Source: GSA-30 sp036384435
GTDB taxonomy: Bacteria > Pseudomonadota > Gammaproteobacteria > Xanthomonadales > Rhodanobacteraceae
NCBI RefSeq assembly: GCF_036384435.1
Contig: NZ_DASVMI010000158.1
Coordinates: forward strand, 62,001-126,000
Length of the DNA stretch: 64,000 nucleotides
Direction: 5' to 3'
Shown here: piece by piece, positions 8,905 to 17,596 of the stretch
Numbering within the stretch: the first letter of the stretch is position 1
Layout: the number at the start of each line of letters is the position of its first letter
Translations under genes and position numbers: made by a program
Notes under the pieces: generated by a model
Seen by the model: the letters and a program-made list of their open reading frames with translations, nothing else
Told to the model about the DNA's origin: nothing
The model's database searches: none

Positions 8905-9930
8905 ATGCTTGTCCGCTTGAGCCTTGCCTTGGCGGCGGTCTTCGCCCCGGTCACCATATATGCCGACGATGCACCCAGCACCGTGGCGCTAGGCGCCAGG
9001 CTGGAGCATTACGACTATCCCTATCCCGTGCACTGGATCGAGTTGCCGAGCCAGGGACAGGCGTTGCAGATGGCCTACATGGACCTGACGCCGCAACACG
9101 CCAATGGCCAATCGATCGTGCTGCTGCATGGCAAGAACTTCTGCGCACCTTATTGGACGGCCACCGCCGAACGCCTGCGCGACGAGGGGTATCGCGTGAT
9201 CGTTCCCGACCAGGTCGGCTTCTGCAAATCCTCCAAGCCTGCTGGCTATCAGTACAGCTTTGCGCAGCTTGCCGCCAACACGCACGCGCTGCTGACCGGC
9301 CTGGGCATCGACAAGGTCATCGTGATCGCCCATTCCATGGGCGGCATGGTCGGTTCACGCTATACGTTGATGTACCCCAATGCCGTGCAGCGATTGATCC
9401 TGGTTGATCCGATCGGTCTGGAAGACTGGCAGGCCAAGGGCGTGCCATGGCGCAGCGTGGACGCCTGGTATCAAAACGAGCTTAAAACCAGCTACGCCAC
9501 GATCAAGGCGTATCAGCTCAAGAGCTACTACCACGGCCATTGGAAACCCCAGTACGACCGCTGGGCGCTGTTGCAGGCGGGCATGTACGAAGGCGATGGC
9601 CGCCAGGCGGCAGCATGGGCCGGCGCGCTGACCTACGACATGATCTATAGCCAGCCGGTCATTCATGAGTTCCCGAATATCCGGGTGCCTACGGTGTTGA
9701 TCATCGGACAGGCCGATCGCACCGCGCTGGGACGTGACATCGCGCCACCCGCGGTTGCCGCGAGCCTGGGCAATTATCCGCAGTTGGGCAAGGAGGCGGC
9801 AGCGGCGATCCCGCATGCGCGGCTGATCCCGCTCGATGGACTGGGGCATGCCCCCATGATCGAAGCGCCAGAGCGCTTTCATGAGGCACTGGATGACGCC
9901 TTGGCAATGCCGCCGGGCAAAGGCGGCTGA
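8905..9930 (+). CDS. Exported alpha/beta-fold hydrolase
   Basis: 341 residues from the ATG at 8905, which is preceded by GAAGGA at 6 bases; an ATG two codons upstream is possible but too close to that site. An N-terminal signal peptide (MLVRLSLALAAVFAPVTIYA) directs export. The alpha/beta hydrolase fold shows an HGKNF oxyanion region, a nucleophile elbow AHSMGG with Ser near 144, Asp near 271 (GQADRTA) and His near 315 (GLGHAPM). The substrate cannot be predicted; similar proteins are annotated as generic esterases or haloalkane dehalogenase-like. It is transcribed divergently from the DUF819 operon. A small hairpin follows it near 9989-10003. Confidence 0.85.
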   Translation: MLVRLSLALAAVFAPVTIYADDAPSTVALGARLEHYDYPYPVHWIELPSQGQALQMAYMDLTPQHANGQSIVLLHGKNFCAPYWTATAERLRDEGYRVIVPDQVGFCKSSKPAGYQYSFAQLAANTHALLTGLGIDKVIVIAHSMGGMVGSRYTLMYPNAVQRLILVDPIGLEDWQAKGVPWRSVDAWYQNELKTSYATIKAYQLKSYYHGHWKPQYDRWALLQAGMYEGDGRQAAAWAGALTYDMIYSQPVIHEFPNIRVPTVLIIGQADRTALGRDIAPPAVAASLGNYPQLGKEAAAAIPHARLIPLDGLGHAPMIEAPERFHEALDDALAMPPGKGG

Positions 9931-10224
9931 GCGGCCAGCAGGCTTCGCCTGAATATGGCTTGAAAAGTAACGCCGTGTTTCAAACATCAGGTAAAGCCTG
10001 ATTATTCGACTGGCGCACTCGCCGCCACTTGGACACCATTTGCGGAATAGATCACATCATAAACGCCAAATCCAAAGCGTTACTGGTTTTGAAACCATAA
10101 CCGGCTATGATCTTCGATCACGCGCACTCCTTCGACCCATGGACGGAAAATCAGGGATTGCGTGCCGGGGGCGTCGCTGACTTCCCCTGAAAACCTTCAT
10201 TTCGATCAACCAGGAGAGGGCCTG
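9931..10224. other. Intergenic stretch between hydrolase and effector locus
   Basis: No gene is visible. A small inverted repeat, ATCAGG and CCTGAT around a TAAAG loop near 9989-10003, followed by TATT, may weakly terminate the hydrolase transcript. The stretch near 10020-10110 is somewhat AT-rich and probably holds the promoter for the following locus, but no clear -35/-10 pair stands out. Confidence 0.4.
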
Positions 10225-10845
10225 GTGCAAAAGTCGCTCAAACCCGCCGCGGCCGTTGCCCTGGGCATCGCCATTTTCCTTTCTACAGGATGTGTTTTTG
10301 CCATGACGCCTGAGACCAGCCAGAACATACAGCCGCCCGCGCCTACCGAAAGTGCCCCGCTGCATTTCAAGCGGCATAATTTCCAGGCGTTTTGCTATAA
10401 CACGGTCGGCTGCCACATCATTTACGATCGGCAGAATTTTTCTCCCGTCACCAATGACGACGATCCGGACCATGTGTCGCCCCCGCCCCCGGAAGGCGAT
10501 TACAAGAAGAACTGGCTCGGACAGGCTTCGATCGATATTCCCAATTTCCCCGGCCCGGCCGAGGTGAAGTGGAAGTCCCTCGATGGCAAGGAGCACGAAG
10601 CAAAGATCGATATCGCCAGCATCTTCAAGGATGAACTGGTGTGGCACAACGTGCCCAAGAACGACATGGCCGACTTCCACTCCGGTCCGGTAGCCGGCAC
10701 GCCCGACATCTTCGTCGAAGTCAACGACAAGACAGTGAACGTGTATATCACCATGTTCATTCCGACGAAGCAGGAACAGATTCCAGGCAACAAATACAGC
10801 TCGTTCCGCAACGACATCGTCCTGGCATGGACGCACACGTACTAA
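10225..10845 (+). CDS. Small exported protein, candidate immunity partner of the DUF2235 effector
   Basis: 206 residues from a GTG at 10225 with AGGAG about 8 bases upstream; the open frame starts at 10162 but has no ribosome site there. The N-terminus is a signal sequence ending in STGCVFA. It could be cut by signal peptidase I after VFA, or act as a weak lipobox at the Cys. The mature part has two close cysteines (FCYNTVGC) and acidic loops and matches no family I recognise. It lies 18 bp before the Tle1-like phospholipase gene. A small exported protein directly upstream of a lipase effector is the usual layout of an immunity gene; that role is inferred only from position. Confidence 0.75.
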   Translation: MQKSLKPAAAVALGIAIFLSTGCVFAMTPETSQNIQPPAPTESAPLHFKRHNFQAFCYNTVGCHIIYDRQNFSPVTNDDDPDHVSPPPPEGDYKKNWLGQASIDIPNFPGPAEVKWKSLDGKEHEAKIDIASIFKDELVWHNVPKNDMADFHSGPVAGTPDIFVEVNDKTVNVYITMFIPTKQEQIPGNKYSSFRNDIVLAWTHTY

Positions 10846-10863
10846 TCGCTTGGGGAGCATGAC

Positions 10864-12333
10864 ATGACGGAAACGCACAAGCCCGGTACTGACGGCCACC
10901 TCGAGGATGGCGTTTCGTACTACCCAGCCAGCCAGGCGCAGATGCAGACCTATGCGACCGCACAGGCGCAACTGGCCAACTTCCAGGCACCCATCCTGTA
11001 CAAGTCCGAGGATCCGCATTCGCGGCTCTATATCGCCTCGTTCGACGGTACCGGCAACGACGCCAACAAGGATCCCGAGCACCGTACCAACGTGTCCCGG
11101 CTGTCCGACCAGGTCAAGCAGAACAACGACCCGCACGTCAAATCCGATTACCTGGCTGGCCCAGGTACGCAGGACGGCTACTTTCGCTCGGCATACGACG
11201 GCGCCACCGGTTCCACCTATGGGCCGCGCACCGAGGAAATGTACAAGCGCTTTACTGAACAGGCTGCGCGCTGGAAAGCCGAAGACCCCGACGCCAAGAT
11301 CTCCGTGTTGTCCACGGGTTTCAGCCGAGGCGCCGAGCAGGCTGCCGGCTTCACGCGTCTGGTGGAAGAGCGCGGCATCCAGGATCCGACAGGGGCGCAG
11401 TACAAGTACAACGCCGACGGTTTGGTCGAGAGCGTCAAATACACCAAGCCGCCGCTCCAGGCGCCAGGTGGTATCGCGCAGGCCGAAGCGCTCTATGATC
11501 CGGTTAATACCGGCACACCCGAGCGCAACGACCGTCGTCCACCGCCATCGGTGATCTCGGGTTTCCAGATCACCGCCGATGATGAGCGCCGTCGCCTGTT
11601 CAAGACCGACCAGATCATCAAGACCACCGATGATGGTCGTTTCCTCAACGTCAACGTGGCCGGTGCGCATTCGGACATCGGCGGCAGCTATCACCGCGAT
11701 GGCCTCTCGATCCGCAATGGCAACATGATGATCGATTATGCCAATGCGCTGAGCGATAAGCCGTTCCTGCGCAAAACCAACGAACCGCAGGATCAGGGGC
11801 TGAATGTGGTTCACCGCTCCGAGGAAGGCATGATCCTCTACCGGTGGGACAAGAAGGTCGATCGCACGCAGCCCGAGGGACAGAACGCGATCATCGTGCC
11901 CAAGCAGGACAAGGCACAATACGCACCAGATCAGCAGCGCAGCGCCGAACCGGTCAACCAGCAGCTGAGTGCGCAATTCACGCGCCAACCGGTGAATATC
12001 GGGTTGCAGCCGAACCAGCAGCAGGCATCCCCCCAGACGCTGCACGTAGCCCCCAACCAGCCGATCCCGGCACCTGGCAACCAGTCGTCGGTCAGCAACG
12101 ATTTCGATCGACTCGCCGCCGCAGCCGCCACGCGCAACGATGCCGCATCCCGCCAGGTGGCGCAGAATTATGCGCAGTCGCCTGAGGGCCAAGCCCTGCT
12201 TGCCCAGGGGCAGCAAGCCAACCAGCAACGTAACCAGACGCAGCAACAGCAGCAGGCTGCGCCTGAACAACAGCAGCAACAACAGCAACAGCAATCTCAA
12301 CAGCAGTTGCCGAACCCCAACCTGCGACGTTAA
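10864..12333 (+). CDS. Tle1-like DUF2235 phospholipase/effector with glutamine-rich tail
   Basis: 489 residues with no signal peptide. The DUF2235 (T6SS Tle1-type) catalytic region carries FDGTGND at 60-66, the nucleophile elbow GFSRG with Ser154, a candidate Asp212 (LYDPV) and His269 in GAHSDIGG, so the triad looks complete. From about residue 310 the chain becomes low-complexity. It ends in a glutamine-rich tail of some 60 residues, with long Q runs before a short LPNPNLRR end. Xanthomonadales T4SS antibacterial effectors often end in a Q-rich tail after their XVIPCD signal domain, but I do not see a clear XVIPCD core here. Delivery by T4SS or T6SS is therefore open. The gene is preceded by a candidate immunity gene and followed by a coiled-coil membrane protein. 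Confidence 0.82.
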   Translation: MTETHKPGTDGHLEDGVSYYPASQAQMQTYATAQAQLANFQAPILYKSEDPHSRLYIASFDGTGNDANKDPEHRTNVSRLSDQVKQNNDPHVKSDYLAGPGTQDGYFRSAYDGATGSTYGPRTEEMYKRFTEQAARWKAEDPDAKISVLSTGFSRGAEQAAGFTRLVEERGIQDPTGAQYKYNADGLVESVKYTKPPLQAPGGIAQAEALYDPVNTGTPERNDRRPPPSVISGFQITADDERRRLFKTDQIIKTTDDGRFLNVNVAGAHSDIGGSYHRDGLSIRNGNMMIDYANALSDKPFLRKTNEPQDQGLNVVHRSEEGMILYRWDKKVDRTQPEGQNAIIVPKQDKAQYAPDQQRSAEPVNQQLSAQFTRQPVNIGLQPNQQQASPQTLHVAPNQPIPAPGNQSSVSNDFDRLAAAAATRNDAASRQVAQNYAQSPEGQALLAQGQQANQQRNQTQQQQQAAPEQQQQQQQQQSQQQLPNPNLRR

Positions 12334-12358
12334 CGCGACAAGTAAAGAAACCACGGTT

Positions 12359-12928
12359 ATGACCACGGAAGACGATATCAAGGCCATGGCCGTCAAGCTG
12401 GCGATGCTGGTTGACAGCTTTGAAACCCGCGGCGACGCGGTCGTGCAGCAAAACCTGCAGGCCGCACATACCATCACACGCTCAGCGGAGGATGCTGCGC
12501 ATGTTGCCCGGCAGATGACTCACCAGGCTGTCGAGGAGTTTCGCGAGATCGCGAGCGAAACTCTCGGCAAGAGCCTGCGTGAGCCGCTGTCGCATGCCGA
12601 CAACACCTTGCAGGCGAGCATGCAGGGCATTCGCGACGCCGTGCACGACCTGGAGCGGCGAGTGCAATCGACCGCATGGTCGCATTCGGTGATGGCGTGG
12701 AAGGTATTCATTGCCTGCACGCTCGCATCAGCGGCCGTGGTGGGTGCCGCGATCTACTTCGGCATGCAGGCACGCACCCAGACCATACGAGCAGACTGGG
12801 CGACCCAGATCAATGCTGCCATCGCCGACGGCAACCTGGCTCCATGTGCAGGCGGCGGCATCTGCGCACGGGTGGACGCCAAGCATTGGGTGCGACTGGA
12901 TCAGCCTGCGGCCGATACACATAAATAA
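12359..12928 (+). CDS. Coiled-coil protein with one membrane helix
   Basis: 189 residues from the ATG at 12359, 25 bp after the effector stop. Residues about 1-105 are a long amphipathic, probably coiled-coil helix with repeated Ala, Glu and Arg, followed by one membrane helix near 113-137 (KVFIACTLASAAVVGAAIYF) and a short C-terminal segment with two Cys residues (APCAGGGIC) that would be periplasmic. I do not recognise the family. The layout resembles small helper or relaxosome-like membrane proteins encoded next to mobilization or T4SS-linked genes in Xanthomonadales, but this is only an analogy. Co-transcription with the effector is likely. Confidence 0.7.
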   Translation: MTTEDDIKAMAVKLAMLVDSFETRGDAVVQQNLQAAHTITRSAEDAAHVARQMTHQAVEEFREIASETLGKSLREPLSHADNTLQASMQGIRDAVHDLERRVQSTAWSHSVMAWKVFIACTLASAAVVGAAIYFGMQARTQTIRADWATQINAAIADGNLAPCAGGGICARVDAKHWVRLDQPAADTHK

Positions 12929-12947
12929 TCTCGCGCCTCTGAGCCCG

Positions 12948-13105
12948 GAGGAGCGACTTCAGTGGCGATGCAAGGGGTGACGAGACCGCGGCTTGGAGAT
13001 CTCAAAACCCCAATCTGCGACTGAATCGCAGATTGCTTCGCGACTGAAGTCGCCCCTGACAGGCATGCGAAGGTCTCAAGCGCAGCGCATGGAACTGGCG
13101 CGACG
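12948..13105. repeat. Dispersed palindromic intergenic repeat, copy A, with adjoining 44-bp module
   Basis: Outer arms GAGCGACTTCAGT and CGACTGAAGTCGC (12951-13053) enclose an inner palindrome CAATCTGCGA / TCGCAGATTG (near 13010-13035). Related copies occur at 47978 (inverted) and 61287. Directly after it, 13062-13105 matches the reverse complement of 48114-48157 with about seven differences over 44 bases, so the repeat has a second module. It fills the gap between the coiled-coil gene and the chorismate-lyase-like gene. It may also act as a bidirectional transcription barrier. Confidence 0.8.
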
Positions 13106-13222
13106 TTCATCCGTGGCACGCCGAGTCCGCCTCTCCGCCCCCACCAGAACAGGGTCTCGTAGTGCTGGGGCGTTGCAGGAACCACGGGGAATGGATGCTT
13201 TCCAATCCCCACGTTGCGGGGC

Positions 13223-13927
13223 CTATCGCTGCGGGGCTGGGCCGAAAGCCAGCACTTTGCTGGTATAGGTTTCCTGTACGAAGCTGAAGGGCTTGTTGCC
13301 CTGCGTGTACAGCACCGCGCGGTGTTGTAGCAGGTGATCGGGAATGGTAAGGAAGCGATGGGTATGTGGCGGTAGTGATGCGCCTTCTTCCCATCCTTTG
13401 GGCAAGGGCGACCACAACAGATCGGCAGACTGCGTCTGACGACGGAAATGCAACGATTGCACCACGATGCCAAACGGCGTGTCAGTGGTGTCAAGTTGCC
13501 TGTTCATGTCCTCGGTCAGGCGCGACGGCACATACCAATTATCCGCGTCCGACAGGACGTAATCGCCACAGGCCAATTGCACCTGGCGATAACGCACCGG
13601 CTCTTCAGGACTGATCTGCAATTGATCGCGCACGCCTTCAGGAAGCGGCTTGTCCTGTCCGGTCACGCGGTGCGCGACGATCTTCGCGTCTCGCGCCAGA
13701 CCATGATCGCCACACCAACGTTCAAGGGTCAGCGTGGCACTTGGGTGGCTGAGCAGATCGGCGTTGAGTGTTTCCAGCAATGCCAGCACCTGGGTGCGAC
13801 CCATTCGTGTATCGGGCCACTCGGGCACGACAGGGCCAGCACCATGACTATGATCGTATCCATGGGTACTGGCAGCAGCCACGGTCAACACCACCGCAGC
13901 AAGCGAACGCCAAAGGTTCGAGCGCAT
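13223..13927 (-). CDS. Exported chorismate-lyase-fold (UbiC-like) protein
   Basis: 234 residues with a clear signal peptide (to about STHG), so it is probably periplasmic. The start ATG follows AAGGAG at a good distance. The middle and end resemble the UbiC/chorismate-lyase-like fold: a strand pattern RYRQVQLACGDYVLSDADNW, then TPFGIVVQSL, and a C-terminal Arg-containing segment HRAVLYTQGNKPFSFVQETY. The resemblance is by pattern and of moderate strength. An exported member is unusual because UbiC acts on cytoplasmic chorismate. It lies 31 bp downstream of trpE, itself a chorismate-using enzyme, and is probably co-transcribed with it. It could be a ligand-binding protein rather than an enzyme. 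Confidence 0.72.
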   Translation of the reverse strand: MRSNLWRSLAAVVLTVAAASTHGYDHSHGAGPVVPEWPDTRMGRTQVLALLETLNADLLSHPSATLTLERWCGDHGLARDAKIVAHRVTGQDKPLPEGVRDQLQISPEEPVRYRQVQLACGDYVLSDADNWYVPSRLTEDMNRQLDTTDTPFGIVVQSLHFRRQTQSADLLWSPLPKGWEEGASLPPHTHRFLTIPDHLLQHRAVLYTQGNKPFSFVQETYTSKVLAFGPAPQR

Positions 13928-13958
13928 GACAACTCCTTTTTGCTCGCGAACAAGGGGG

Positions 13959-15434
13959 TCACAGGCCTTTCGCCGCCTGGGCCACTGCGCGGAACAACGC
14001 CCTTCCCTTGTTCATGGTTTCCTCCCATTCCGCCGATGGGTCCGAGTCATACACGATGCCGGCTCCTGCCTGCACGTGCAAGCGGCCATTCTGGATGACC
14101 GCCGTACGGATGGCGATTGCCGTGTCTGCATCGCCCCACCAGCCAATCCAGCCGATTGCTCCTGCATAGATATTGCGCTTGTACGGCTCCAGTTCCTGGA
14201 TGATCTCCAGTGCACGGATCTTCGGCGCGCCGCTGACCGTGCCGGCGGGAAAGGTCGCCTTGAGCACGTCCATGTAGCTCATGCCGCTGGCGAACTGGCC
14301 CTGCACTTCCGACACGATATGCATGACGTGCGAATAACGCTCGATCACGAACGACTCGGTGACCTCCACACTGCCGGTCTCGCTGATGCGGCCGATATCA
14401 TTACGGCCCAGGTCGATCAGCATCACGTGCTCGGCACGCTCTTTCGGATCGGCCAGCAAATCTGCTTCAAGTGCCTGGTCTTCGGCCTCGTTGGCACCGC
14501 GCTTGCGCGTACCGGCAATCGGGCGCACCACGACCTTGCCGTCCTTGAGCCGCGCCAGGATCTCCGGCGAGGAACCAACGATCTGCGTATCTCCCAGGTC
14601 GACGAAATACATATACGGCGAGGGATTCATGGCGCGCAGCGCACGGTACACATCGACCGGGCGCGCATGGAAACCGACGCTCAAGCGCTGCGAGGGCACG
14701 ACCTGAAAGACATCGCCGGAACGGATGTATTCCTTGGCTCGCTCGACCATTGCCTCGAACGCTTCGCGCGTGAAGGAGGATTTGAAGTCACCTTCATCGA
14801 GCGCCACCGATTGGGTCAGCTGAGGATAAGCCGAGCCGCCCTGGCGCAACCGATAGACCAGCGCGTCCAGGCGGCGCTGTGCCTGGGCATAAGCCTGTGG
14901 CTGGGAAGGATCGGCATGCACAATCAGGTACAAGCGCCCCTTGAGGCTATCGAAAACCGCCAGTTCCTCGGCCAGCATCAGCAGCACATCGGGCGTGCCC
15001 AGCTCATCGGGGCGATCCCACTGCGCCAGGCGCGGTTCGATGTAACCAATGGTCTCGAAGCCGAAATAGCCCACCAGGCCACCCGTGAACGTCGGCAGTT
15101 GCGGAAGGCGCGGGACGTCATATTGCTTGCGTAACTGCTCGATCTCAGCCAGAGGATCCTCAAGGTGGCGGCGTTCGATCACCTCACCGGAGTCTTCCAC
15201 TTCCAGCTCATGCCCGCGCAGGCGATAGACGCGACGCGCCGGCAGGCCGATCATCGAATAGCGTCCCCAGGTGGCACCGCCCTCGACCGATTCGAACAGG
15301 AACGTGTACGGGCCATCGGCCAGCTTCATGTAAACCGATAGCGGGGTATCGAGGTCGGAAAACACCTCGCGCACCAACGGGATGCGGGTATGGCCCTGCG
15401 CCACCAGCGCGTTGAACTCGTCTCGGGAGATCAC
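13959..15434 (-). CDS. trpE: Anthranilate synthase component I
   Basis: 491 residues, the usual TrpE length. It makes anthranilate from chorismate with ammonia supplied by TrpG, the first step of tryptophan synthesis, in the cytoplasm. The N-terminal domain holds the LLES-type Trp-binding region (FLFESVEGG). The C-terminal chorismate-binding domain shows PSPYMYFVDLG, the GTRKRG loop, DLGRNDIGR, and TFPAGTVSGAPKIRA. The start is GTG (MISRDEF), without a strong Shine-Dalgarno; the N-terminus agrees with other xanthomonad TrpE proteins as I know them. trpG is not adjacent. The next gene downstream is the exported UbiC-like protein. No leader peptide or attenuator is evident in the 92-bp gap upstream. 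Confidence 0.97.
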   Translation of the reverse strand: MISRDEFNALVAQGHTRIPLVREVFSDLDTPLSVYMKLADGPYTFLFESVEGGATWGRYSMIGLPARRVYRLRGHELEVEDSGEVIERRHLEDPLAEIEQLRKQYDVPRLPQLPTFTGGLVGYFGFETIGYIEPRLAQWDRPDELGTPDVLLMLAEELAVFDSLKGRLYLIVHADPSQPQAYAQAQRRLDALVYRLRQGGSAYPQLTQSVALDEGDFKSSFTREAFEAMVERAKEYIRSGDVFQVVPSQRLSVGFHARPVDVYRALRAMNPSPYMYFVDLGDTQIVGSSPEILARLKDGKVVVRPIAGTRKRGANEAEDQALEADLLADPKERAEHVMLIDLGRNDIGRISETGSVEVTESFVIERYSHVMHIVSEVQGQFASGMSYMDVLKATFPAGTVSGAPKIRALEIIQELEPYKRNIYAGAIGWIGWWGDADTAIAIRTAVIQNGRLHVQAGAGIVYDSDPSAEWEETMNKGRALFRAVAQAAKGL

Positions 15435-15526
15435 GTGTCAAAAATCCGGAACAGACGGTGAAAGCAGCCATTGTAGGCCTACTGAGCTCCTTTCCGCGCG
15501 GGACCGTTTCAAACCTGCCCGGTCGC

Positions 15527-17545
15527 TTACAACCTGGCGCGCGGCATTCCGTGCAACCGCAAGGTAAACGCCACCCCGGCCCCGTCGTCGAGATTGCGCG
15601 CCTCGGCGCTGCCGCCATGCCGTTCGGCCACCAGCCGCACCACGTAAAGACCCAGGCCCAGATGGGGCGCGCCGCCAGGCGTGGCCTTGTCGCGCAGGCT
15701 CACGAGCGAATCGAACAATCGACCCTGCATGGCCGCCGGTAGCGGCGGCCCCTGGTTGGCCAGTTCGATTTCCGCACCGTGCTGCCTGCCATCCATCCAG
15801 GGACGCAGGGAAAGTTGCAACCAGCCATCCTCGGGCGTGAACGACAAGGCATTATCGAATAGCTTGTCCAGTGCCTGCGCGATCAGCTCAGGCGCGCAAT
15901 GCAGGTGCAGCGGTGCAGCGGGAAGCTCCCAACGCACGGCACGCGTACCCGCCAGCGGGCGGTATGCCTCGGCGCAACCACGTACCACTTCGGCCAGGTC
16001 GACGTCTTCCGGTTCGGCTGCGGCGATGGCTCGCTCCATGCGGCTGGCCTCGCTCATCGCGCGCACCAGGGCGCCAAGGCGCGCCACCCCGTCGCGCGCT
16101 CGCGCCATATAAGGTTGTGCTTCAGGTGGCATCGCCGATCGCTCCTGCAAGGCGTGCTCAAGGTTATCCAGGGAGGATTTGACGATCGCCAGCGGCGTAT
16201 TGAGCTCATGCGACAGCTTGGACGCCAACGTGCGCAGATAGTCGGTGTATCCACCCACCACTTCAAAGAGGTTCTCGAAGCTGCGGGCCAGATCGCCGAT
16301 TTCGTCTTCCGAGTCGGCCATCGGGAAGCGACCATCCAGCCGCCCATCGTTGACCTTGGCCCGCTCGGCCGCATCGCGCAGGCGCCCCAGCCGTAAACTC
16401 AGGCGAGTAGCGAAAGCCAGCAGAATGGTGCCCGCCACCAGCAACACGCCAAAACTGGTGAGCAACAGGCCAAACAACGCGCGATTGGCCAGCAACGGCA
16501 CCGCGCGACTGGACTGCTCAAGCAACAAGACGCCATCGACACGCCCCTCGGACTGGATCGGTACGGCCGCTGCCAATACGACGCTGCCACGCGCTTCGCC
16601 CTGGCGCCACACACTGGCGGGATCGCCCTGGGCCGCCTCTTGCACCTCGTGCAGATCCAGACGTGGCGCATCCTCGGCCCACAAATTGGCATCATCCAAC
16701 CGGTTGGCCAACAGCGCTCGATAGATCAGCGATGCAAACCAGCCTGGCTGCTCCTGCGCACTGTTGGCGCCGGCCAGATGACCGCTCTGCGCCAGCAGCC
16801 AACCTTGCGGAGCAAGCACGCGCGCACGCACACCGCGCGGCAGCAGCTGCGCCAGTTCGCCGGAGAGTCGAGGGGAATAACTCAGGAGCGATCGCGTATC
16901 GGCCGCCATGGCTTCGGAGTCGCCCGCGGCGACATCGAACACGCCCAGGCCAAGCTGGTCGAGCGAGCGCGGCAAGCGCAATTCGACGCGGTAGCCGCTG
17001 CCGTCTTCCTGCCATTGGGCATTGATCTCATCGGGCAACCCCGGCACGCGTGGATCGGCCGATGACGCCACCACCGGTCCCGGCGCCGAACTGGCGATCA
17101 CATAGCGACGCTGCTGGCCCTGCCTGCCCAGAATCAGCACGAGGTGATCGGCCGAAAGCACGTTGGGATCACCGCTGTCAGCACGCGTGCGCCGCGCACT
17201 GCGCACGTCCGCGTACAGATAGAGCCAACTGTCATCGGCAGCAAGCAACAGCTTGCCACGACGTCCCAACGGCTGGCTCCAGGGCGTCAGGGGTGCCCAA
17301 TCGTCGCCGTAGCCGTCCACGGTGATCGGCGTCTGAACGCGTTGTACATACCAGGCACGTTTGCTGCTGCCTGGCATTTGCCCACCGATGACCAGACTGC
17401 GGGCGATGGCACCGCCGGACGCGACCAGCGCCTGCGCCTGCCCGTCGCGTAACAGTTCCTCCATCTGCCGCACGTATAACCAGCCCGCAATGGGCAGTGC
17501 CAGCGTGCACAGCGCGACGAGCAACAGTTTCTGGCGAAGCGTCAT
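15527..17545 (-). CDS. PdsS-like sensor histidine kinase (dedicated sortase system type)
   Basis: 672 residues. An N-terminal membrane helix (KLLLVALCTLALPIAGWLYV) and a second near 355-380 enclose a large periplasmic sensor region with a beta-rich DOMON/CBM9-like segment near 75-190. A HAMP-like linker follows. The DHp helix has the phospho-acceptor His near 445 in SKLSHELNTPL, and the HATPase region has DNALSF (N box) and HLGLGLYVVR (G box). The opening and domain plan match the 'proteobacterial dedicated sortase system histidine kinase' family (PdsS). No sortase or LPXTG-type target is visible in the window. The matching regulator lies four genes upstream on the same strand. Confidence 0.85.
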   Translation of the reverse strand: MTLRQKLLLVALCTLALPIAGWLYVRQMEELLRDGQAQALVASGGAIARSLVIGGQMPGSSKRAWYVQRVQTPITVDGYGDDWAPLTPWSQPLGRRGKLLLAADDSWLYLYADVRSARRTRADSGDPNVLSADHLVLILGRQGQQRRYVIASSAPGPVVASSADPRVPGLPDEINAQWQEDGSGYRVELRLPRSLDQLGLGVFDVAAGDSEAMAADTRSLLSYSPRLSGELAQLLPRGVRARVLAPQGWLLAQSGHLAGANSAQEQPGWFASLIYRALLANRLDDANLWAEDAPRLDLHEVQEAAQGDPASVWRQGEARGSVVLAAAVPIQSEGRVDGVLLLEQSSRAVPLLANRALFGLLLTSFGVLLVAGTILLAFATRLSLRLGRLRDAAERAKVNDGRLDGRFPMADSEDEIGDLARSFENLFEVVGGYTDYLRTLASKLSHELNTPLAIVKSSLDNLEHALQERSAMPPEAQPYMARARDGVARLGALVRAMSEASRMERAIAAAEPEDVDLAEVVRGCAEAYRPLAGTRAVRWELPAAPLHLHCAPELIAQALDKLFDNALSFTPEDGWLQLSLRPWMDGRQHGAEIELANQGPPLPAAMQGRLFDSLVSLRDKATPGGAPHLGLGLYVVRLVAERHGGSAEARNLDDGAGVAFTLRLHGMPRARL

Positions 17546-17596
17546 GCGTGGCTAACGATCATGCGATACATGGAGGAACCGTCGACGAAGAAAAGA

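Noticed and set aside
12248..12320. CRISPR-like short repeats in the glutamine codon tract
   Set aside because: This is CAG/CAA codon repetition within a gene, without spacers.
11900..12333. XVIPCD secretion domain in the DUF2235 protein
   Set aside because: Only the Q-rich tail resembles the X-T4SS effectors; the conserved core was not seen, so the assignment is left open.
10105..12477. Open frame of 790 codons on the minus strand, opposite the effector
   Set aside because: It mirrors the DUF2235 gene, contains a long Leu run that is the reverse of the Gln codons, and has no family features.
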